Position numbers and translations under genes: made by a program. Positions 1 through 4,735 of a stretch of 7,247 nt of DNA are shown here, piece after piece (the first letter of the stretch is position 1; each line of letters opens with the position of its first letter). This stretch comes from Candidatus Methylomirabilota bacterium (GTDB lineage: Bacteria; Methylomirabilota; Methylomirabilia; Methylomirabilales; 2-02-FULL-66-22). Under the pieces are notes generated by a model that ran no database searches, was not told the origin of the DNA, and saw only the letters and a program-made list of their open reading frames with translations. The stretch spans positions 1 through 7,247 of the forward strand of contig JACQXP010000161.1 of NCBI GenBank assembly GCA_016208645.1, given 5' to 3'.

Positions 1-115
1 GTGGGGCGATTTCGCTGCCGAGCGAAGCGAATCCAGCATTCCAAGGAAAGAGCCGAGCGCCCTTTCCAGGCTGCGCGGACAAGTTGTTTCAGAACCAACG
101 TCCCCTATGACGGGG

Positions 116-145
116 GGCCTCGGGTGGCTCCATCGCCCCGAGGCC
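116..145. repeat. Perfect GC-rich hairpin upstream of the toxin gene
   Basis: GGCCTCGGG at 116-124 pairs perfectly with CCCGAGGCC at 137-145 around a 12-base loop. No T-tract follows, so a classical intrinsic terminator is not supported. It could be the 3' end structure of a transcript entering from the left edge, or part of a repeat family. The rest of 1-287 shows no gene I can support. The open frame from 1 to 237 reads as low-complexity Arg/Pro/Ala-rich sequence with no recognisable domain. Confidence 0.5.
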
Positions 146-200
146 GGTGCCTCGCGGTAGGTTGGCCGCCGACCGCGCCGGCGCTACGCAGTCGGCGCAT

Positions 201-234
201 CGGGGCGGCGGCACAGAGCGCCGCCCCGTTCGGC
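201..234. repeat. Perfect 10-bp hairpin carrying a 16-base word repeated at 1048-1063
   Basis: CGGGGCGGCG at 201-210 pairs perfectly with CGCCGCCCCG at 219-228 around an 8-base loop. The 3' arm plus its flank (219-234, CGCCGCCCCGTTCGGC) recurs identically at 1048-1063, on the other side of the toxin/antitoxin pair, again inside a hairpin. It lies about 55 bases before the toxin start. It may be a structured leader, a terminator for an upstream unit, or a flank of a mobile cassette; the sequence alone does not decide. Confidence 0.55.
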
Positions 235-287
235 TGACCCGATCAGTGCCAACGGAAACCACATGAAAGGAGTATGAGAGTAGGACG

Positions 288-761
288 ATGGCGAAATACA
301 AGGTCTACGTCGAAACCACTGTTGTGAGCTACCTGACGGGGCTTCCCACTCGCGATCTGGTGCTCACCGCACATCAGCAACTGACGGTCGAATGGTGGCA
401 ACGTCGCCACCGCTTCGACCTCTTCGTATCCGAGGCGGTACTGCAGGAGGCGGCTGGCGGTGACCCAAGCGCGGCTGCCCGGCGCGTGGCCGCGCTACAG
501 GGGATCAGCGTTCTCGAGCTAACCGCACCGGTGGCCGGGCTGGCGCGGGCCCTCGTCGCGGGACACGCCGTACCGGCCACTGCGGCTGTGGACGCAGTGC
601 ACATCGCGGTCGCGGCGGTCAACGGGATGGAATTTCTCCTCACCTGGAACTGCACACATATCGCGAATGCCGCCACGCGTGGTATGATCGAACGTGTGTG
701 CCGCGCCGCGGGCCTCGTTCCGCCCGTGATCTGCACACCGGAAGAGTTGATGGAGGAGTAA
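288..761 (+). CDS. PIN-domain (VapC-like) toxin ribonuclease
   Basis: The 157-residue product reads as a single PIN domain of the type II toxin family, whose members are metal-dependent ribonucleases neutralised by a small cognate protein. The first acidic position is in the strand KVYVETTVVSYL (E9), where many PIN proteins have Asp. Further candidate metal ligands are E49/E54 in VSEAVLQEA and D102 in AAVDAVHIAVAA. The segment FLLTWNCTHIANA (116-128, N121) is the typical C-terminal PIN strand of this subfamily. The tail ends VICTPEELMEE, a recurrent ending in these proteins. The ATG at 288 puts the PIN core at residue 4, as in relatives. AGGAG at 268-272 is rather far upstream, so translation may be modest. 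The next gene starts two bases after the stop, the usual two-gene toxin/antitoxin layout. Family assignment is firm; RNA target and toxicity are inferred. Confidence 0.88.
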   Translation: MAKYKVYVETTVVSYLTGLPTRDLVLTAHQQLTVEWWQRRHRFDLFVSEAVLQEAAGGDPSAAARRVAALQGISVLELTAPVAGLARALVAGHAVPATAAVDAVHIAVAAVNGMEFLLTWNCTHIANAATRGMIERVCRAAGLVPPVICTPEELMEE

Positions 762-763
762 CG

Positions 764-949
764 ATGGCTCGGGATCCTATCGTCGAGGAAGTGCGCGCCA
801 TCCGCGACGCCTTTGCCAAGCGGCACAACTACGACATCGACGCAATCGTACGCGCCCTGCAAGAGGCGTCCGCGGACGCGGGGCGGCAGGTCGTCTCGCT
901 TCCTTCAAAGCCTCTCAGGGAAGAGGACGAGCCGCGAAAGGCGGGCTGA
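764..949 (+). CDS. Small partner protein of the PIN toxin (putative antitoxin)
   Basis: This 61-residue acidic/basic protein starts with MARDPIVEEVRAIRDAFAKR, then NYDIDAIVRALQEASADAGR and a charged Ser/Pro/Lys tail. Proteins with this DPIVxEVRxIRD...YDxDAI...L layout are commonly encoded next to PIN toxins of the subfamily found at 288-761, so antitoxin is the likely role. I see no clear ribbon-helix-helix or AbrB fold, so DNA binding and autoregulation are unproven. The start is fixed by GGAGGAG at 752-758, inside the last codons of the toxin gene, five bases before the ATG. The two genes are separated by only two bases, so they should be co-transcribed and translationally coupled. An upstream in-frame GTG at 698 is possible but would overlap the toxin by 64 bases and has no good ribosome site. 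Confidence 0.75.
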   Translation: MARDPIVEEVRAIRDAFAKRHNYDIDAIVRALQEASADAGRQVVSLPSKPLREEDEPRKAG

Positions 950-976
950 GCCAGCCCCTGCAGTGGCCGAACCCGC

Positions 977-1001
977 GGCTGGAGCCGATCCCGCTCCGGC
1001 C
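977..1001 (+). terminator. Strong hairpin 27 bases after the antitoxin stop
   Basis: GGCTGGAGC at 977-985 pairs with GCTCCGGCC at 993-1001 (nine pairs including one G-T) around a seven-base loop. Its position just after the antitoxin fits a transcript-ending or mRNA-stabilising structure. No U-tract follows, so intrinsic termination is uncertain. Confidence 0.4.
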
Positions 1002-1028
1002 ATCTGAACGAAGCGAGATTCACCTGCC

Positions 1029-1069
1029 CTGAGCGGGCCGGCTCAGCCGCCGCCCCGTTCGGCGGGGCG
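1029..1069. repeat. Tandem hairpins sharing a word with the upstream flank of the toxin pair
   Basis: Two adjacent hairpins are visible. CTGAGC at 1029-1034 pairs with GCTCAG at 1041-1046 around GGGCCG. CGCCCCG at 1051-1057 pairs with CGGGGCG at 1063-1069 around TTCGG. The second contains the 16-base word at 1048-1063 that also occurs at 219-234. Together with 977-1001 this makes three stem-loops in under 100 bases. I cannot name the family. Confidence 0.5.
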
Positions 1070-1508
1070 ATGCCGCCCTGAAGTGTGACCGTCTCCACTT
1101 CCGCCTTTGTGGGAGTGATCGCATGGTCATGCGCCATTCCGTCCGGCTTGACCGACACGCCTTCTCCGTTGTCGGCGGCTACGCGGCTGGGTTCCACGGA
1201 TACTCTCGGGAACCGCCAGTTCCCGCCCCCGGCGATCTCGCCTTGGGCGCCTTGGCAGTTCACCTTGAAATGCTTTCTTACAAATCGAAACGCTACTGGA
1301 AGTCCGCGTAACAACCAGGTTTCTTGACCTGCGTTCCAGTTTGAAAGCCCTGCCCACCGACCGGCGCATCTGACCCCCGACTCATCTCACGTCTCCAACC
1401 CCCTGAAAAGCAAGGCCCCCTGCCATGTGCGCCGGCTTCCCGTCGCTGTGGAACGTCGTTTGCTCAAGCAGCATTCGACAGCCCGAGGTCCAAAGGGAGG
1501 TCGGCGGC
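1070..1508. other. Gene-free stretch with an orphan structured segment (about 1085-1330)
   Basis: I find no convincing gene here. Several frames stay open on both strands across 1085-1314, which in GC-rich DNA argues for non-coding sequence rather than overlapping genes. Local stems are present: GGGAAC 1208-1213 with GTTCCC 1219-1224, and GGCGA 1231-1235 with TCGCC 1238-1242. The segment might be a decayed mobile element such as part of a group II intron RNA, or an unrecognised RNA. I saw no intron domain V or reverse transcriptase to support this. From 1330 to 1491 I see no clear promoter. Positions 1492-1500 are the ribosome site of the receiver gene. Confidence 0.35.
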
Positions 1509-1919
1509 ATGGCGGTCCTGCATGGCCCGCAGCCCGGTGAGGCCACCCGAATCATGGTCGTGGACGACAACACCGATCGGCGTGGGCGGACCCTGGAGTT
1601 CTTCCGGCGCCGGGGGTACGAGGTCCTGGCGGCGCGCAGTGGCGTGGAGGCCATCGCCCACATCATCCAGCATCGCGTGGACGTCATCCTCATCCAGGGC
1701 TCGCTCCCCGGGCTCTCCAGTTACGAGACGATCCCCATTGTGAAGAAAATCCATCCGGCCCTTCGTGTCATCCTGACCCTCCCGGGCGATGTCGAGCCCG
1801 AGCCGCATCCGACCGAGCAGACCGACTTCATCCACTGCTTCCTCGAGCCGATCCGGCTGGAGGAGATCGAGCGGGCGATCCGGGAACCCGGTGCGGTCCC
1901 GAAGGCGTCCGGCCCATAG
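1509..1919 (+). CDS. Degenerate response-regulator receiver protein (stand-alone, no output domain)
   Basis: The 136-residue product is a CheY-like receiver with nothing after it but a short Pro/Gly tail. The first strand and its acidic pair are clear (RIMVVDDN, D19 and D20), followed by the helix RTLEFFRRRGYEV and SGVEAIAHI. The third strand reads VDVILIQGSLPG, so the phosphoacceptor Asp is replaced by Gln (Q63, codon 1695-1697). T90 in RVILTLPGD sits at the conserved Thr/Ser. In HCFLEPIRLEEIERAI the usual Lys-Pro is Glu-Pro (E113). Two of the key switch residues are therefore missing, and conventional phosphorylation is unlikely. The ATG at 1509 is chosen because AAAGGGAGG (1492-1500) lies eight bases before it and the domain starts soon after. 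An ATG at 1425 would add 28 residues without domain character. The stop is 15 bases before the pentaheme start, so it probably shares that transcript. Confidence 0.82.
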   Translation: MAVLHGPQPGEATRIMVVDDNTDRRGRTLEFFRRRGYEVLAARSGVEAIAHIIQHRVDVILIQGSLPGLSSYETIPIVKKIHPALRVILTLPGDVEPEPHPTEQTDFIHCFLEPIRLEEIERAIREPGAVPKASGP

Positions 1920-1934
1920 CCAGAGGAGAGGGTC

Positions 1935-3071
1935 GTGGCCCGGCACAGAGGATCGTGGATTTTCGGTGCGCTGATCATCCTGGCGGCCTCGGGTGCTCTG
2001 GCGGCTGACCCGCCACGGCTCAACCCGTCCGGGTTCACCTCCAGCCAGGTGTGCGGGGCCTGCCACCAGGACATCTTTGCCATGTGGAAGGGGTCGAAGC
2101 ACGCCCGCGCCTTCGAGAATCCCATCTTCGCCGCGGCCTACCGCGATCTCCAGCGCGAAGGGGGGGACGCCAGGCGGTTGTGCCTGCGCTGCCACGCCCC
2201 CATCGCCGGCATCACGGGCGACCTGGAGGCGCAGCAGGCCATCACCCGGGAAGGGGTGACCTGCGACTTCTGCCACTCGGTGACCGGCGTGGCCATCCGG
2301 GATACCGACTCCCCGTTTGTCGTGGAGATGGGCGGCCCCAAGCGCGGGCCCAAGGTGGGGGCAAGTTCCGCGGCCCATGCCATCCAGCCTTCCATCCTCC
2401 ACAAGAGTTCCCGCCTCTGCGGCGGCTGTCACGAGTTCCGGAACCCGGAGGGCCTGACCACCATCAGCACCTTTTCCGAATGGCGCGCCTCCTCCTACCC
2501 GGCCGAGCTGCGCGCCTGCCAGGATTGCCACTTCCTCCCGGTGACCGGCCGGAGCACCGTGCAAACCGGCAACCCCGTCGGATCCAGGATCCCGGATCAC
2601 CGCCTCCAGCGCAGCCAGGAGCAGCTCCGCGATGCGGTGAAGCTGGATGTCCCGCAAGTCACCCGCCAGGCAGACCGGGCCGTGGTGAGGGTGGCCATCC
2701 GGAACATGGGCTCGGGTCACGCGGTGCCGACGGGCCATCCATCCCGACGCCTGCTCCTCAAGGTGGAGGCCCGGTCGGCCGGGAGCGGCTCGCTCTTGGG
2801 GGAAGCAACCCGAACCTATCAGAAGCAGCTCCTGGATGGCAGCGGGCGGATCCTCCTCCGCGACGCGGAGTTGATGCGTGCCCGGAACGTGTCGGACAAT
2901 CGCATCGCCCCCCACGAGGTCCGCACCGAGACCTTCACCTTCTCGATTCCCCCGGGCGAGGCGGTCCGGGTGCGAGCCGAGGTCGAATACCTCTACCGCT
3001 CCCACATCCTGGCGGGCAACGAGTGGCGCGTCGAGGTGGCGCGGCAGGAGGCAGTGGTCCCTGGAAACTGA
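1935..3071 (+). CDS. Secreted pentaheme c-type cytochrome with C-terminal non-heme domain
   Basis: The 378-residue protein begins with a Sec signal peptide (basic MARHRG, hydrophobic core, probable cleavage after A23 in GALA-ADPP), so it should act in the periplasm. Five CxxCH motifs give five c-type hemes: CGACH 40-44, CLRCH 83-87, CDFCH 110-114, CGGCH 162-166 and CQDCH 195-199. No CxxCK variant is seen. The heme part resembles the cytochrome c554/multiheme family. Residues from about 225 to the end have no Cys. They look like a beta-rich domain with NMGSGHAVPTGHPSRR, a motif type often found after such heme domains. GTG at 1935 is the start: AGAGGAGAGGG at 1922-1932 precedes it and the signal peptide begins immediately. 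It stands before an octaheme/NrfC/NrfD block, so it is probably the electron partner or terminal protein of that module. Its substrate cannot be read from the sequence. Confidence 0.88.
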   Translation: MARHRGSWIFGALIILAASGALAADPPRLNPSGFTSSQVCGACHQDIFAMWKGSKHARAFENPIFAAAYRDLQREGGDARRLCLRCHAPIAGITGDLEAQQAITREGVTCDFCHSVTGVAIRDTDSPFVVEMGGPKRGPKVGASSAAHAIQPSILHKSSRLCGGCHEFRNPEGLTTISTFSEWRASSYPAELRACQDCHFLPVTGRSTVQTGNPVGSRIPDHRLQRSQEQLRDAVKLDVPQVTRQADRAVVRVAIRNMGSGHAVPTGHPSRRLLLKVEARSAGSGSLLGEATRTYQKQLLDGSGRILLRDAELMRARNVSDNRIAPHEVRTETFTFSIPPGEAVRVRAEVEYLYRSHILAGNEWRVEVARQEAVVPGN

Positions 3072-3090
3072 GCAAGCTTGTGCGCGAATG

Positions 3091-3132
3091 GTCGGCCGGA
3101 CGCACGCGCGACTGGGCGTGAGCCTGGCCGAC
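3091..3132 (+). other. Two-tier hairpin between the pentaheme and octaheme genes
   Basis: GTCGGCC at 3091-3097 pairs perfectly with GGCCGAC at 3126-3132. Within it CACGC at 3103-3107 pairs with GCGTG at 3116-3120. It fills most of the only sizeable gap (126 bases) inside the redox block. No U-run follows, so an mRNA processing or stability element, or a weak attenuator setting different levels of the genes on either side, is more likely than a full terminator. Confidence 0.4.
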
Positions 3133-3197
3133 TAAAGTTCCGCTGAACCGTTCCGTGGCGGCGATCCCCTTGCACCCCACGCACAAGGAGACGGTGA

Positions 3198-3932
3198 GTG
3201 AAGATCCCTGAACAGGTCAGGCGACTCGGGCTGGTCATCGGCATCATTGTGGTCGGGGTCCTGGGCACCCGCTTCTTTCTGATCCCGCGTTCGCTCATCT
3301 CGGACGAGCTTCATCAAGCGTCCACGGTCCAGCGAGAGGTCGCCAAGCCGGTCAAATTCGCCGGCTCAAGCACCTGTGAGGGCTGCCACGAGGAGGTTTC
3401 GGGCCGGGTGAGGAAGGGCTACCACAAGAACCTCATGTGCGAGGGCTGTCATGGCGCGGCCGCGCGGCACGCGGAGGATCCCGGGCAGGGAAAGCCGTTC
3501 GCGCCGCGGGACAGGAAGTTCTGCCCGGTCTGTCACAGCTACGACGCTTCGAGACCGACAGGGTTCCCCCAGATCAACCCCACGGCCCACAATCCGGTCA
3601 AGCCCTGCATCACGTGCCACAATCCGCATGACCCGGTGCCGCCGAAGACGATCGAGGCATGCTCGGCCTGCCATCCCCAAATCCAGCGGACCACGGCCGT
3701 CTCCAGCCACGCCCTCCTGAAATGCACGACGTGCCATGTCGTGCCGGCGCAGCACAAGAAGACGCCCAGAAGCGCCCTGCCCTCCAAGCCCGAGGGCCGA
3801 GAATTCTGCGGCACCTGCCACGCCAAGGGGGCCACCGAACGGGACGCGCCAAAAGTTGACCTCTCCACTCACGGCGGGAGGTTCCTGTGCTGGCAGTGCC
3901 ATTACCCGCATCTTCCGGAGGGACGAGGATGA
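3198..3932 (+). CDS. Membrane-anchored octaheme c-type cytochrome (NrfB-like electron carrier)
   Basis: The 244-residue protein has a single N-terminal membrane segment (about residues 10-30) without an obvious cleavage site, so it is probably anchored with its heme domain in the periplasm. Eight CxxCH motifs start at residues 60, 81, 109, 137, 155, 176, 204 and 231. Many extra His residues (for example H76, H91, H131, H144, H171, H186, H225, H238) can serve as distal ligands, as in NrfB/c3-type wires. By position, directly before NrfC- and NrfD-like genes, it should pass electrons between the iron-sulfur subunit and a periplasmic partner. Family NrfB proteins are soluble pentahemes, so heme number and anchor differ. 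GTG at 3198 is chosen because AAGGAG (3185-3190) is seven bases upstream and the membrane segment follows. The stop overlaps the next start (ATGA), indicating translational coupling. Confidence 0.87.
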   Translation: MKIPEQVRRLGLVIGIIVVGVLGTRFFLIPRSLISDELHQASTVQREVAKPVKFAGSSTCEGCHEEVSGRVRKGYHKNLMCEGCHGAAARHAEDPGQGKPFAPRDRKFCPVCHSYDASRPTGFPQINPTAHNPVKPCITCHNPHDPVPPKTIEACSACHPQIQRTTAVSSHALLKCTTCHVVPAQHKKTPRSALPSKPEGREFCGTCHAKGATERDAPKVDLSTHGGRFLCWQCHYPHLPEGRG

Positions 3933-4735
3933 ACAAGCGGGAATTCCTCAAAAGCCTCCTGCTCCTCCTGCATGCCGGAGGGTTCGTGGGCGCCCTTGCC
4001 CGATGGGCGGGTGCCAAAGAGACGGGCGGTAAGGAAGGCGAGGGAAAAGCACCGGGCGGCGCTGATGCGAAGGGCGAAGCCAACGGGAAGCACGATCCCG
4101 CGCGCCACTGGTATGGCATGGGGATCGAGATTGACAAGTGCATCGGTTGTAGCCGATGCGTGGACGCCTGCAAGGTGGAGAATGCCGTCCCCCCGGAACC
4201 CTTCTTCTTCAACACCTGGCTGGAGCGCTACGTCATCGCGAAGGACGGCGAGGCGGTTGTCGAGAGCATCAATGTGAAGGGCAAGAGTTCACGAGAGATG
4301 AGGCAGGATGATGGCGAGGTCATTCGGAGCTTCTTCGTCCCGAAGCTATGCAACCAATGCGCCAATCCGCCCTGCGTCCAGGTCTGTCCCGTAGGGGCCA
4401 CGTTCTCGACAAAGGATGGCGTGGTCCTGGTGGACGCAAACCGGTGCATCGGCTGCGGGTACTGCATCCAGGCGTGCCCCTACGGCGCGCGGTATCTCCG
4501 TCCTGAGAGCCGGATCGCGCAGAAGTGCTTCTTCTGCTACCACAGGGTGGCGCAGGGGCTGCTTCCCGCCTGCGTCGAGGTCTGTCCCACCCAGGCCCGC
4601 ATCTTTGGCGACCTGCGGAGCAAGGCGAGCCGCCTCGTGCGCTTCACGCGGATGAACAAGATCCACGTCCTCAAGCCATCCCTCAATACGGAACCGAAGG
4701 TCTATTACGCCCAGCTCGATGGAGAGGTACGATGA
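3929..4735 (+). CDS. NrfC/DmsB-like ferredoxin subunit with four [4Fe-4S] clusters
   Basis: The 268-residue protein carries sixteen cluster-binding Cys in four groups: 71/74/77/81, 141/144/149/153, 173/176/179/183 and 200/203/215/219. This is the four-cluster pattern of the NrfC, DmsB, PsrB and TtrB family, which carries electrons between a NrfD-type membrane subunit and a periplasmic partner. The N-terminus NKREFLK followed by a hydrophobic stretch looks like a Tat signal with Lys-Arg in place of Arg-Arg; TtrB is a known Lys-Arg case. That fits export of the folded, cluster-loaded protein. Residues about 30-55 form a Gly/Lys/Glu-rich linker. ATG 3929 is supported by GGAGGGA at 3917-3923 and by the four-base overlap with the octaheme stop. 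The gene also overlaps nrfD by four bases. Assignment to the family is firm; the partner enzyme is unknown. Confidence 0.92.
   Translation: MNKREFLKSLLLLLHAGGFVGALARWAGAKETGGKEGEGKAPGGADAKGEANGKHDPARHWYGMGIEIDKCIGCSRCVDACKVENAVPPEPFFFNTWLERYVIAKDGEAVVESINVKGKSSREMRQDDGEVIRSFFVPKLCNQCANPPCVQVCPVGATFSTKDGVVLVDANRCIGCGYCIQACPYGARYLRPESRIAQKCFFCYHRVAQGLLPACVEVCPTQARIFGDLRSKASRLVRFTRMNKIHVLKPSLNTEPKVYYAQLDGEVR

Noticed and set aside
1..237. 78-codon open frame at the left edge
   Set aside because: It is Arg/Pro/Ala-rich, has no domain, and passes through two strong hairpins. It could be read-through of non-coding DNA.
201..260. Integron attC site flanking the toxin/antitoxin pair
   Set aside because: The GTTRRRY and RYYYAAC core sites expected of attC are not present around the hairpin.
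264..278. Four-codon frame ATGAAAGGAGTATGA before the toxin as a leader peptide
   Set aside because: Too short to support, has no own ribosome site, and probably just contains the toxin's ribosome-binding region.
829..1314. 161-codon minus-strand frame from 1314 into the antitoxin gene
   Set aside because: No recognised domain, no ribosome site, and it runs through three hairpins and antisense to the antitoxin. The 1085-1314 part is kept only as an orphan segment.
1324..1352. TTGACC as a -35 promoter box upstream of the receiver gene
   Set aside because: No acceptable -10 hexamer at 16-18 bases spacing.
1425..1508. Upstream ATG start for the receiver gene
   Set aside because: The added 28 residues do not look like receiver sequence, and a much better ribosome site serves the ATG at 1509.
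1464..3005. Long (513 codon) minus-strand open frame opposite the receiver and pentaheme genes
   Set aside because: It is antisense to two genes with clear domains, its translation is Gly/Ala/Arg/His-rich without motifs, and GC-rich codon bias commonly opens this frame.
2051..3121. 356-codon plus-strand frame overlapping the pentaheme gene
   Set aside because: It lies in another frame of a gene with a signal peptide and five heme motifs, and its translation is Pro/Arg/Gly-rich low complexity.
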